From: ATM1 sp003577165
Lineage (GTDB): Bacteria; Armatimonadota; Fimbriimonadia; Fimbriimonadales; ATM1
Assembly: GCA_030263715.1 (NCBI GenBank)
Contig: SZPM01000003.1
Span: 152,326 to 216,325, forward strand
DNA: 64,000 bases
Direction of reading: 5' to 3'
The position numbers and the translations under genes are program-made. Under the pieces are notes generated by a model. The model was not told where the DNA came from and searched no databases. It saw nothing but the letters and a program-made list of their open reading frames with translations. Numbering within the stretch: position 1 is the stretch's first letter; every line of letters starts with the position of its first letter. This document shows positions 33,370-41,965 of this stretch, piece by piece.

Positions 33370-34521
33370 GTGACAGCCCAGGCAATGAAAATCGAACTCA
33401 AGAACATCACCGTCCGCGACCTGGTCGAGGGGTACGTGGACAAGCAGGAGGAGGGCGTGCGCGGCTATGCCGGCAAGCTGAACATCCGCCCCGCGTACCA
33501 GCGCGAGTTCATCTACAAGGAGAAACAGCGCAACGAGGTCATCCACACCGTCCGCAAGAACTTCCCGCTCAACACGATGTATTGGGTCGTGGCGGGCGAG
33601 GGCTTCGAGTTGATGGACGGGCAGCAGCGCACGATCAGCATCTGCCAGTACGTTGGACAACTGGGTCCCGATGGCACGTACATCGGCGAATTCTCGGTGG
33701 AATGGGACGACGGCAAGCCGCGCTACTTCCACAACCTCACCCCTGGGCAGCAGAACCAGATCCTCGACTACGAGCTCTTCATCTACGTCTGCGACGGCGA
33801 GGAGAGCGAGAAACTGAAGTGGTTCGAGATCATCAACATCGCGAGCATCAAGCTGACCAACCAGGAGCTGCGCAACGCGATCTACACGGGTCCTTGGCTC
33901 GCTGACGCCAAGCGGTGGTTCAGCAAGACCGGCTGCCCAGCCTACAGGGAGGGAGAGAAGTACGTCCGAACAGACGGTGATCACGCGGTAAATCGGCAGG
34001 GTCTGCTGGAAACGGCAATCAACTGGATCAGCGGCGGGGACATCAATGGCTACATGAGCGCGCACCAGCACGACGCCGATGCCCAAGAGCTCTGGCAGCA
34101 TTTTCAAAACGTGATCAACTGGACACGGGTGGTGTTTCCAAGCTACCGGAAGGAGATGAAGGGGTTGGATTGGGGCAGGTTCTACCGCGAGCACGGCCAA
34201 AGAAGCGACTTGAACGCCGCAACTCTCGAAGCCCGAATCAAGAAACTGCTCGACGATGATGAAGTGCAGAGCAACAAGGGAATCTATGAGTACCTGCTGA
34301 CCGGCAATGAGAAGACGCTGAACCTGCGCGCCTTCGACGACAAGATGAAGCGGAAGGTTTACGAACAGCAAGGCGGTGTTTGTCGGGCGTGCAGGAAGCC
34401 CTTCGATATCGCGCAGATGGAAGCCGACCACATCGTGCCCTGGCACAAAGGCGGAAAGACCATCCTTGAGAATTGTCAGATTCTGTGCATGATCTGCAAC
34501 CGAACCAAGGGCGGACGGTAG
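33370..34521 (+). CDS. DUF262 (GmrSD-like) protein with C-terminal HNH nuclease
   Basis: This 383-residue protein combines two nuclease-associated domains. The N-terminal DUF262 part shows PAYQREFIY (41-49) and the hallmark DGQQRT (83-88), the ParB-like NTP-binding/hydrolysis motif of GmrS-type restriction proteins. The C-terminal HNH domain is zinc-stabilised (Cys338, Cys341, Cys373, Cys376), with the catalytic core Asp353-His354, Asn368 and Asn377. GmrSD and related enzymes cleave modified phage DNA in an NTP-dependent way. The start is GTG 33370; an ATG at 33385 is possible. It ends 14 nt before the right-hand direct repeat. Confidence 0.85.
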   Translation: MTAQAMKIELKNITVRDLVEGYVDKQEEGVRGYAGKLNIRPAYQREFIYKEKQRNEVIHTVRKNFPLNTMYWVVAGEGFELMDGQQRTISICQYVGQLGPDGTYIGEFSVEWDDGKPRYFHNLTPGQQNQILDYELFIYVCDGEESEKLKWFEIINIASIKLTNQELRNAIYTGPWLADAKRWFSKTGCPAYREGEKYVRTDGDHAVNRQGLLETAINWISGGDINGYMSAHQHDADAQELWQHFQNVINWTRVVFPSYRKEMKGLDWGRFYREHGQRSDLNAATLEARIKKLLDDDEVQSNKGIYEYLLTGNEKTLNLRAFDDKMKRKVYEQQGGVCRACRKPFDIAQMEADHIVPWHKGGKTILENCQILCMICNRTKGGR

Positions 34522-34535
34522 CCCAGCAGCCGGGT

Positions 34536-34590
34536 GGGGCGTGCAGGTTCGACGAGGCACGGCCGCGCTTCGCTTGACCGTGGCACCCGC
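34536..34590 (+). repeat. Right-hand border repeat of the island
   Basis: The first 32 bp equal 29811-29842. The following part (CTTCGCTTGACCGTGGCACCCG) also recurs at 63028-63049 and, with changes, at 62943-62970. CACGG and CCGTG within it can form a short hairpin. Confidence 0.7.
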
Positions 34591-34602
34591 GCGATGAGCC
34601 GC

Positions 34603-35208
34603 TCAAAACCTGACGCCAACGAAATAGCCTGAACTCTCGAAGCTTGCCAAGTAGTAACCCACGATTACGTTGCCGATTCTATGCGTGATGTACGGATGCA
34701 CGTCATGTCCGTCTATCTGAAGGCCGAACGCCCAGGAGCCCTGAGGCTCGAACTTGATCCCCCCCACGCCGTGAACGTGGTCTTCGCTGGACCGGACCGC
34801 GATCCCGACATACACATTCAGCTTTCCTTCCGGGACGGCGAAGTTCTTCTCGCTGGTCGCGAACACGCCTGGGTTGCCTGTCGTGATGCTCTGGATGCCA
34901 AATCCAATCTTAAGGTTCGGCCGCGATGGAGCCTCCTCGATCAGCACGTAATTGCCCAAAATGCGAACGGCGTTCTGCTTCCAGAGATACGCGAGCCCCA
35001 CTTGCAGACGGGGTCCGGGGCGATGCCATAGGAAGGACTCGCCTTCCGTCAGGCTGCCAGGAACCCAAACTGTGTCCAGCGTCCACTTGCTGTCGGGGGC
35101 CGCACCGGCCCCTGCCGCTCCAGCGGGTCAAATGGGTCAGCCGGGCGACTGCGTTTGGGCTACGGCAAGGGCCGGCGCCGTCGCTAACAGCCACAAGAGC
35201 GGCCGCAT
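34603..35208 (-). pseudogene. Exported protein gene interrupted by two in-frame TGA codons
   Basis: From ATG 35208 the minus strand encodes a signal peptide (MRPLLWLLATAPALAVAQ) and then SPG, a TGA, two sense codons and another TGA. After these the same frame stays open for about 175 codons to 34603. The downstream part is beta-rich with no recognised family and looks like a small beta-barrel or surface protein. It ends in an aromatic residue (GVRF), as outer-membrane barrels do. Translation could only begin inside the frame (for example GTG 35001), which would lose the signal peptide. It is either a recent pseudogene or a recoding case. Its 5' end abuts the MerR gene. Confidence 0.55.
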
Positions 35209-35210
35209 CC

Positions 35211-35867
35211 TCAGTCGATCCTCAACTTTGCGATCGCCTCTTCCAGGCTGGGAACGCCGCAAAACACGCGCTCGCCGTCCTTCCAGATGCACGGCGCTAG
35301 GTTCACCCCCCGCTCTTTCGCCTCAGGGCCGTCGGCGGTAAGGACATTAACCTCGCAGCCGCAGGTCGAAACCGCCTCATTGACGATTCGCACCGCCTCG
35401 TCGCAATTCGCGCACCCGGCGGTGAAGATTTCGATGGTGGATTTGCTCATGGTTTTCTCCTTGGATGAAGGCAGCGCGGCAGTCTCGAGGATCGCACACA
35501 GGCATTCCGATCGCGGCAACCGTCCTTCCCGCCAGGCCGCCAGTTGGGATTCCAACCGCCGACGCAGCAGGGAAAGCTCCGTAATCTCTTCGCCGATTTG
35601 CATCAGGCGCGACTCGACAATCTTCGCGACTTCCTGGCACGGCTCCGGTTTGCCCTCGATCGCTCTCAGCAAAACCCGGATCAAGCGCAAAGGGAATCGC
35701 TGCCTCTTGGCCGCAACGATCAGCCGCAGCCGCGTGAGGTCGACTTGAGAATACTCGCGGTAGCCAGAATCACGGGTCTCGGGCTTCAGCATGAGCCCCT
35801 GGCGCTCGTAAAAGCGCAGAGTTGACACACTTACGCCAGCAGCCTTCGCCACCTCGCCGATCTTCAT
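35211..35867 (-). CDS. MerR-family regulator fused to a thioredoxin-like domain
   Basis: Residues 1-70 form a MerR winged helix (MKIGEVAKAAGVSVSTLRFYERQG) and 75-115 the dimerisation coiled coil. Cys77, Cys122 and Cys124 resemble the metal/thiol ligands of MerR-type metal sensors. From residue 140 a separate thioredoxin-like domain follows, with a GCANC redox pair (Cys152, Cys155) and a PCIWKDGE strand. The junction contains AAGGAG 6 nt before ATG 35450 (residue 140), so the C-terminal domain may also be made as its own 79-residue protein. The fusion suggests sensing of thiol-reactive metal or redox state. No metal-resistance genes are adjacent. Confidence 0.82.
   Translation of the reverse strand: MKIGEVAKAAGVSVSTLRFYERQGLMLKPETRDSGYREYSQVDLTRLRLIVAAKRQRFPLRLIRVLLRAIEGKPEPCQEVAKIVESRLMQIGEEITELSLLRRRLESQLAAWREGRLPRSECLCAILETAALPSSKEKTMSKSTIEIFTAGCANCDEAVRIVNEAVSTCGCEVNVLTADGPEAKERGVNLAPCIWKDGERVFCGVPSLEEAIAKLRID
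35456..35462 (-). promoter_or_regulatory. Internal ribosome-binding site in the MerR-thioredoxin gene
   Basis: AAGGAG lies 6 nt upstream of an in-frame ATG (35450-35448) at the exact domain boundary, which may allow separate synthesis of the thioredoxin-like domain. Confidence 0.5.
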
Positions 35868-36152
35868 CTCCTAGCCAGTCTCCACTATGAACCATGGTGC
35901 GGAGTCAAGCCCCCAAGGCAGGTTCTTTTGCATTATCGTCAGGTTGGCGGATTCGAGTGCGTCCGAGTGTGACGCGCGCGAGTTTCAGGATCTCCTCGTA
36001 GTGCGCGGACAGATTCCGTGGGAGCAGAGCACTGTAGAAGTTTGCTCTTGAATCCGTGCGCCCCGCATTGCGGACAGCCGGGGGCACCTCGCGCGCGGGT
36101 CACAGTTGCACGATGAACCTGCTGACTGGCTTCGCGCGGCTTACTTGTCGAG
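35868..36152. other. Intergenic region between the MerR gene and the secreted protein
   Basis: Apart from the candidate operator there is only a 60-codon minus-strand frame (35905-36087) with no ribosome-binding site and no familiar motif. It may be a gene remnant. Confidence 0.3.
35878..35908 (-). promoter_or_regulatory. Candidate MerR-type promoter/operator
   Basis: A -35-like TTGACT (35908-35903) is followed by an imperfect dyad CTCCGCACCATGG...ATAGTGGAG, as at metal-sensing MerR promoters. A convincing -10 at the usual 19-bp spacing is not seen, so this is tentative. Confidence 0.35.
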
Positions 36153-36641
36153 TTATGCCTTTCGCTTCAACTTAAACGTAACCGTGCCCGCTTCTTTGCC
36201 GTCGCTGTAGCCGATCCAATCGCTCTCCATCGTGTCCTCCGAGAGAATGCGTATGCGCGCGGCGTGGATGTGCATGTCGGTGGGCTTCATGTTGGAGCCT
36301 TTCAGGAACTCGAACTCGAGCGCCTTGCCACTGCCGGGCTTGTAGATCATCGTGGGCTGATTGCCGGCCGCGCAGTAGTGAGTCATGATGAGATTTGCGC
36401 CGTCCATGTGATAGATGCTGACCATCTCCGTCGGCGTGCCGGGCAATTGAGTTTCGATCAGGGCGGTTCCTCCACCCGTGAGGCGATAGATGACCTGATT
36501 GCCGCCGGCTTCTTTGCTCTCTTCCCAAGTGCCGACGAGTTTCTTGAGTTGCTCGAAAGCCTCTTTCGGCGTGGGGCCCTTCGGGCCCGCGAGAGCGGTG
36601 ACGGCAAGCAGAAGAGCGACGGCAGAGGCGATTCGATGCAT
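36153..36641 (-). CDS. Secreted protein of unknown function, lipocalin-like size
   Basis: The 162-residue precursor has a clear signal peptide (MHRIASAVALLLAVTALA). The mature part is a single beta-rich domain with a GTWEESKE start (about 37-44) and a run of alternating strands ending TVTFKLKRKA. This resembles DUF1579/lipocalin-like small barrels, but I cannot fix the family. The ATG lies 8 nt after a TATAAC box without a ribosome-binding site. It is a single gene. Confidence 0.65.
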   Translation of the reverse strand: MHRIASAVALLLAVTALAGPKGPTPKEAFEQLKKLVGTWEESKEAGGNQVIYRLTGGGTALIETQLPGTPTEMVSIYHMDGANLIMTHYCAAGNQPTMIYKPGSGKALEFEFLKGSNMKPTDMHIHAARIRILSEDTMESDWIGYSDGKEAGTVTFKLKRKA

Positions 36642-36649
36642 GGCGGGAG

Positions 36650-36655
36650 GTTATA
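36650..36655 (-). promoter_or_regulatory. -10 box (TATAAC) of the secreted protein gene
   Basis: It lies 8 nt before the ATG and fits the leaderless pattern. Confidence 0.4.
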
Positions 36656-36906
36656 CCAGGGGGTGGACGCGGGCGAATCCGGGCACGCGTATGGTGCTTC
36701 GGGGGCGAGAGGCCGGCATTTTTGCGGGTTCTCTATTAGCGCGTTCCCGCCGGGGCGTTCCTTTGTTGGACAATAGACTGCAGGAAGTCCCGGTAGGGAG
36801 AGGGTCGCACGGCAGTCATCAGGCAGACGAGCGGGCGCACCCCTTCTTGCGATTCGGGCCAGACTTCGCATCCACAAATCCACAAACACTCATTTGAGGG
36901 AGGGAC

Positions 36907-37458
36907 ATGATGAGATCTCTGACATCTCTTATTGCGATCGTATGCCTTGGCGTTTTGGTACTCGTTTTCTTCCACAGTCCCGTGCGGGGCGAAGACGTCG
37001 TCGTTCTTTCGGGTCGCGTGCAGGGGGATGCGCCCGAAGGGAAATTTCCTGTGGCGTTTCACTTTTTCGACAAGGGGAACCGCGCCCTCGTGCACCGAGT
37101 TGCCGGGGAGTTGGTGGTTCACTCCGATTCGTACGAGATTGCCTTGCGGCCTGGCCCGTTGAGCAGCGGGGGCGAGTTCTATGTGATGGCCACTTCACCA
37201 GAGGTGGAGTTGGATTGGTATCAGGGTCAACCTGCTGAGGCTTGGGGCCTCGTTCGCTTGCAGCCTACGAGCCCTGGGATTCCGCAGACTGGCCATGTGA
37301 ACGTCAGCGGCACGCTGATCGCTGGCGCGATAAAAACGAATGCGTTTCAGATGGCCACGGGCGCTTCGGCGGGGCGCGTTCTCACCTCGGATGCTTCGGG
37401 GAACGGGATGTGGCAGGAGCTTCCTCCTCCGTCAGGCGCAGCGGGGGGGATTTGTTAG
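36907..37458 (+). CDS. Surface repeat protein, 5' part (frameshifted gene, first piece)
   Basis: The 183-residue product has a signal peptide (MMRSLTSLIAIVCLGVLVLVFF, cleavage near GED) and a conserved N-terminal domain of about 150 residues nearly shared with the paralogue at 39175. It then reads into a run of seven G (37443-37449) and stops after GGIC. One more G would continue the frame into GGDLLGSYPNPSV, the usual tail-fibre-like linker of such proteins. GAGGGAGGG precedes the ATG. As sequenced, only the N-terminal domain would be made. Sequencing or assembly error in the G-run, a true mutation and phase variation are all possible. Confidence 0.75.
   Translation: MMRSLTSLIAIVCLGVLVLVFFHSPVRGEDVVVLSGRVQGDAPEGKFPVAFHFFDKGNRALVHRVAGELVVHSDSYEIALRPGPLSSGGEFYVMATSPEVELDWYQGQPAEAWGLVRLQPTSPGIPQTGHVNVSGTLIAGAIKTNAFQMATGASAGRVLTSDASGNGMWQELPPPSGAAGGIC
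37443..37449 (+). repeat. Homopolymer of seven G at the frameshift point
   Basis: Eight G would join the two pieces of the surface protein gene in frame. The run lies after the N-terminal domain, where a slip would switch the long repeat region on or off. Confidence 0.7.
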
Positions 37459-38891
37459 GGTCATATCCTAACCCGTCGGTAGATGGACTGCAGGGTCGCG
37501 CGGTCGCGAGCACGGCTCCCACCACCGGACAGGCGCTGAAATGGGACGGCAGCGCGTGGTCGCCTGGCGCTGATCTGCGAGATTCCTTTTGGCAGGCGGC
37601 GGGACTGGACATCTTCTACGCCGCGGGCGAGGTGGGGATTGGCGTCAGCCTCCCTCTTTACCGCCTTCATGTTGAAACAAGCACCGGAAGTCGCGCCATC
37701 TTCGGAGATCATACGGGCACCACTGGCCTTAACTACGGCGGCAGGTTTGAGAGCGCCAGCACATCGGGCCTCGGGGTCTTTGGCTGGGCAACCGCCACCA
37801 CCGGCACCACCTACGGCGTGCACGGGCAAAGCGCCAGCACATCGGGCATAGGCGTTTCTGGCACGGCAACCGCCACCGGCACCGGCACCACATATGGCGG
37901 AAGGTTCCAAAGCGACAGCCAAAATGGCAGGGGCATTTACGGGGTGGCAACCGCGACCGGCGGTACCACCTACGGCGTCTATGGGTCAACCCCCAGCACA
38001 TCGGGCAGTGCCGTGTTCGGCTTTGCATCAGCCACCACCGGCTTCAACTACGGCGGGAGGTTTGAAAGCGACAGCACATCAGGTCGAGCCGTCTTGGGCT
38101 GGGCAACCGCCGGAACCGGCTCCACCTTCGGCGTGTGGGGGATATGCGAGAGCACCGCGGGCATAGGCGTCCTCGGCGAGGCGAATGCCACCACCGGCAC
38201 CAACTACGGCGGGAGGTTTGAAAGCGCCAGCACATCGGGCCGAGGCGTTTACGGCGCGGCAACTGCCACAAGCGGCACCACCTTCGGCGTGTATGGGGCA
38301 AGTGCCAGCCCTTCGGGCTTTGGCGTGTATTCAGTTGGAGACTTCGCTGCGACTGGCACGAAGTCGTTCCAGATCGACCACCCGCTGTGGCCGGAGACCC
38401 ACTACCTCAATCACTTCTGCACGGAGGCGCCGGAACCCCTCAACGCCTACAGTGGGAACGTGGTCACCGACGCACGGGGCTATGCGACGGTGCAGTTGCC
38501 GGACTACTTCGATTCGATCAACCGTGACTTTCGCTATCAACTTACGGTGATCGACGACAGCGATGACTTCGTGTTGGCGAAGGTGGTGCGCAAGATTCAG
38601 AACAATCAGTTCGTGATTCGCACAAACAAGCCGCGTGTCGAAGTCTCGTGGGAAGTGAAGGGCATTCGCAACGATCCCTATGTTCGGAAGTACGGGTACG
38701 AGACCGAACAGGAGAAGGAGGACGAGATCAAGGGCAAGTACCTCCATCCCGAACTATACGGAATGCCGAAGCAGTACGGGATTCACTACCTGCCGGACGC
38801 GGACGATGAGAGGCTCTCCGATCAACGACGTTCGAAATCTCCGCAGACCAATCGAGGACCGAGGACGACCAAGTCGCCTAAGGCGCGCTGA
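37449..38891 (+). pseudogene. Surface repeat protein, 3' part (frameshifted gene, second piece)
   Basis: Counted from the frameshift, about 480 codons encode DLLGSYPNPSVDG, a linker, and about ten repeats of roughly 20-23 residues of the type TTYGVYGxSxSTSGxGVxG. A C-terminal domain follows that begins GTKSFQIDHPLWPETHYLNH. That domain is about 90% identical to the one in the paralogue at 41339-41874 and is widespread at the end of such repeat fibres, where it may act in trimer formation or maturation. The piece has no ribosome-binding site of its own at the break; an in-frame ATG at 37242 lies inside the upstream coding sequence. The final ~25 residues are basic. Confidence 0.75.
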
Positions 38892-38902
38892 CCTTCGGGT
38901 TC

Positions 38903-38933
38903 GAGGGGCCGGCGCCATCGGCGCCGGCCCCTC
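38903..38933 (+). terminator. GC-rich hairpin after the first surface protein gene
   Basis: The arms 38903-38916 and 38920-38933 pair perfectly over 14 bp around ATC. No T-run follows. It lies 12 nt after the stop codon. Confidence 0.55.
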
Positions 38934-39174
38934 GGCCGGAGGCGGCCTGAGTGCGGCTCGGCCCTGCGCCCACCAGGGTGCGGGGCCAGAATTTTTGCTG
39001 GTTCTCTTGTGAATTAATCTCGCCCGGGCCCTGTCTCGTTAAATAATTGACGGCAAGAAGTTCCGGGAGGGTGGGCTCCGATGGCAAGCCTTCAGGCAGG
39101 CTCACCTTCTCCATCCACAAGATGGCGACTTCGCATGTACAAATCCAAAAACACTCATTTGACGGAGGAATTTG
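38934..39174 (+). promoter_or_regulatory. Leader region of the second surface protein gene, conserved with the first
   Basis: Just before both paralogues the sequence ACAAATCC.A.AAACACTCATTTGA is shared and is followed by GGAGG. The second copy ends CGGAGGAATTTG before ATG 39175. Farther upstream, TTTTTGC.GGTTCTCT is also common to both. A duplicated control region is likely. Confidence 0.45.
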
Positions 39175-41874
39175 ATGAGATCCTTGACATCTCTTCTTTC
39201 ACTTGTTGTTCTTGGCGTTTTGGTACTCGTTCTTCTTCACACTCCTGGTAGAGGCGAGGACGTCGTCGTTCTTTCGGGTCGCGTTGAGGGAGAGGCGCCT
39301 GAAGGGAAGTTTCCCGTCGGGTTCCACTTTTTCGACAAAGAGAAGCGCGATCTCGTGCATCGAGCGGTAGGAGAGTTGGAAGTTCGCTCGGGCAAGTACA
39401 CAGCCTCCTTGCCACAAGGCCCACTGCGAGATGGCGGTGAGTACTACGTGCTGGCCACTTCTCCTGAGGTGGAGATTGAGTCGTATCAGGGTCAACCTGC
39501 TGAGGCTTGGGGCCTCGTTCGCCTGCAGCCCTCGACTCCTGGGATTCAGCAGACGGGTCACGTGAACGTGAGCGGGACTTTGATCGCAGGCGCAGTGAAG
39601 ACGGATGCTCTGCAAATGGCCACGGGCGCCGCCGCGGGTAGCGTCTTGACGAGCGATGCGAGTGGCAACGCGAGTTGGCAACCGCTTCCTCCTGGCGCGT
39701 CTCTGTGGGCTCTGTCGGGCAGCCACATCTTCAACAGCAACTCGGGCTTCGTTGGGATTGGCACCACTTCGCCCGCTTATCCACTGCATGTGGTGACCAG
39801 CAGCGGCGGACGAGCGATCTATGGTGTCAATACCGGGACCACCGGAATCATGTACGGCGTGTTGGGTGAGGCGACTGCCGCCACTGGCGCCGCGTATGGC
39901 GTGGCGGGCCAAACCTCCAGCACGGGCGGAGTCGGCGTGTTCGGTTTGGCGACCGCCGCCACCGGATCGGCATGGGGTGTGTATGGACGAAGCGAGAGCA
40001 CGGGAGATGGGCGGGGAGTCGTGGGCGTCGCTATCGGCGCGAGCGGACCCACCACGGGGACGGTTGGGGCGAGTTTGAGTCCCGATGGTCGCGGAGTGTG
40101 GGGCGTGACTTACGCCCAGACCGGAACCAACTACGGGGTCTTCGGCGAGAGCGCAAGCTCCTCGGGAAGGGGAGTGTACGGTCTAGTTACTGCCGCGAGC
40201 GGAAACACCTATGGCGTGTATGGACGAAGCGCGAGCCCATCCGGCACGGGTGTGTTCGGTGAGAACATCTCCAACACGGGCGTGACCTACGGGATGTGGG
40301 GGCAGACTTCCAGTCCCGACGGCCGAGGCGTTTACGGCGTTGCAAGCGCGACGACCGGTACCAACTTCGGAGTGTATGGCTACACTGCGAGCACCGACGG
40401 AAGGGGCGTTGCCGGCCATGCGTCTGCCGCGACTGGCGCCACATACGGTGTAATTGGGCTGAGCGTGAGCACAAGCGGCACGGGTGTGTTCGGTGAGAAT
40501 ACGGCCGCTAACGGGAACACCTACGGCGTCCGAGGACACAGCGCCAGCACATCGGGTGGAGGAGTTCATGGCATCGCCTCCGCAAGCAGCGGTCTAACGT
40601 TTGGTGTCATCGGGACGAGCGTGAGTCCTGACGGTCGAGGCGTGTACGGATCGGCAACGTCGACTACCGGAGCCTCCGCTGGCGTGTCTGGTGTCACCCT
40701 TAGCTCGTCGGGTACGGGTGTGTCCGGCCAGGCAATCGCTGCCAGCGGCATCAACTTCGGCGTCCATGGCTTGACGGGCAGCACCTCTGGAAGGGGCGTG
40801 GCCGGTGAGGCATCCGCGACCAGCGGTTCGACCTACGGATTGTTCGGGCTAAGTCGAAGCACCTCTGGCACAGGCGTGTACGGGGTAACGACCGCTACGA
40901 GCGGAACCACGTACGGGGTATTCGGACTGAACCAGAGTCCGGATGGCGCGGGAGTATATGGCGAGAACTCGAGTACTTCCGCGGTCGGCACGCGCGGCGT
41001 GTATGGACTAAGTCGTAGCCCGGACGGCATCGGCGTGTACGGCGAGGTGTCGAACATCAGCGGGATTACCCACGGTGTTTACGGAAGGAGCCTTAGTCCC
41101 TCTGGCAGGGGAGTGACCGGCGAGGCTGCTTGGGTTACGGGAACTACGTACGGAGTCTTCGGGCACAGCGTGAGTCCCGACGGAAGGGGCGTGTATGGTG
41201 TGGCGACGTCGACGAGTGGGCCATCCATCGGCGTGTTAGGCGGGTGTGATAGCCCGGTGGGCTACGGGGTCTTCGGGGTCGAGCCTTCGGGCGCAGCAGG
41301 GCATGCGGTTTACGCCCTGGGCTCCTTTGCAGCAACGGGCACGAAGTCGTTCCAGATCGACCACCCGCTGTGGCCGGAAACCCACTACCTCAATCACTTC
41401 TGCACGGAGGCGCCGGAACCCCTCAACGCCTACAGCGGAAACGTGGTCACCGACGCACGCGGCTACGCCACCGTGCGACTGCCGGACTACTTCGATTCGA
41501 TCAACCGTGACTTTCGCTACCAACTTACGGTGATCGACGACAGCGACGACTTCGTGTTGGCGAAGGTGGTGCGAGAGATTCGAGACAACGAGTTTGTGAT
41601 CCGCACCAACAAGCCCCGCGTGAAAGTCTCGTGGGAAGTGAAGGGCATTCGCAACGATCCCTATGTTCGGAAGTACGGGTACGAGACCGAACAGGAGAAG
41701 GAAGACGAGATCAAGGGCAAGTACCTCCATCCCGATCTCTATGGAATGCCGAAGGAGTACGGCATCCACTACCGCCCAGTTGACCTCTCCGGACCGCGTA
41801 CGCAGAGCCGTGATCAGAAACTGTCTCAGAACAACGGAGGACCGAAGACGACCAAGTCGCCAAAGCCGCGCTAA
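39175..41874 (+). CDS. Giant surface repeat protein with C-terminal chaperone-like domain
   Basis: The intact paralogue has 899 residues from ATG 39175, with GGAGGA upstream. It has a signal peptide (about 1-22) and an N-terminal domain (about 23-170) very close to that of the broken copy. A segment SHIFNSNSGFVGIGTTSPAYPLHV follows, the typical head of tail-fibre-like and trimeric adhesin proteins. Then come about 23 repeats of roughly 22 residues with consensus GVYGxSxSxDGRGVYG.A.ATTG.TY (about 205-715). The ~180-residue C-terminal domain (GTKSFQIDHPLWPETHYLNH...) ends in a charged tail. The repeats probably form a beta-helical fibre on the cell surface. Binding partner unknown. Confidence 0.82.
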   Translation: MRSLTSLLSLVVLGVLVLVLLHTPGRGEDVVVLSGRVEGEAPEGKFPVGFHFFDKEKRDLVHRAVGELEVRSGKYTASLPQGPLRDGGEYYVLATSPEVEIESYQGQPAEAWGLVRLQPSTPGIQQTGHVNVSGTLIAGAVKTDALQMATGAAAGSVLTSDASGNASWQPLPPGASLWALSGSHIFNSNSGFVGIGTTSPAYPLHVVTSSGGRAIYGVNTGTTGIMYGVLGEATAATGAAYGVAGQTSSTGGVGVFGLATAATGSAWGVYGRSESTGDGRGVVGVAIGASGPTTGTVGASLSPDGRGVWGVTYAQTGTNYGVFGESASSSGRGVYGLVTAASGNTYGVYGRSASPSGTGVFGENISNTGVTYGMWGQTSSPDGRGVYGVASATTGTNFGVYGYTASTDGRGVAGHASAATGATYGVIGLSVSTSGTGVFGENTAANGNTYGVRGHSASTSGGGVHGIASASSGLTFGVIGTSVSPDGRGVYGSATSTTGASAGVSGVTLSSSGTGVSGQAIAASGINFGVHGLTGSTSGRGVAGEASATSGSTYGLFGLSRSTSGTGVYGVTTATSGTTYGVFGLNQSPDGAGVYGENSSTSAVGTRGVYGLSRSPDGIGVYGEVSNISGITHGVYGRSLSPSGRGVTGEAAWVTGTTYGVFGHSVSPDGRGVYGVATSTSGPSIGVLGGCDSPVGYGVFGVEPSGAAGHAVYALGSFAATGTKSFQIDHPLWPETHYLNHFCTEAPEPLNAYSGNVVTDARGYATVRLPDYFDSINRDFRYQLTVIDDSDDFVLAKVVREIRDNEFVIRTNKPRVKVSWEVKGIRNDPYVRKYGYETEQEKEDEIKGKYLHPDLYGMPKEYGIHYRPVDLSGPRTQSRDQKLSQNNGGPKTTKSPKPR

Positions 41875-41965
41875 CCATTGCGAAAAGGGAGCGAGGTGAT
41901 GCGCAGGTCGGCATCTCGGTTCTTTGCGTGAGTGACGGGCGGTACCCGCGTGCCCCCGTCACTCT

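Larger units (their letters stand above)
29811..34567 (+). mobile_element. Accessory (putative defence) island bounded by direct repeats
   Basis: A 32-bp sequence starting GGGGCGTGCAGG is identical at 29811-29842 and 34536-34567, in the same orientation. Between them lie only four genes: methylase, HEPN-motif protein, PD-(D/E)XK-like protein and DUF262-HNH protein. All are on the plus strand with gaps of 7-18 nt, so they look like one operon. The same repeat occurs beside another accessory stretch at 62.9 kb. Excision or insertion by recombination between the repeats is inference. No transposase or integrase lies inside. Confidence 0.5.

Noticed and set aside
33274..34560. Open frame of 428 codons on the minus strand opposite the DUF262-HNH gene
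   Set aside because: Shadow frame; the plus strand carries DGQQRT and a complete HNH site.
35905..36087. 60-codon frame between the MerR gene and the secreted protein
   Set aside because: No ribosome-binding site, no motif and too short to support; possibly a remnant.
39780..41300. Dense short repeats that at first sight resemble a CRISPR array or satellite DNA
   Set aside because: The repeats keep one reading frame, vary in sequence and encode the GVYG-type protein repeat. Spacers and repeats of constant length are absent.
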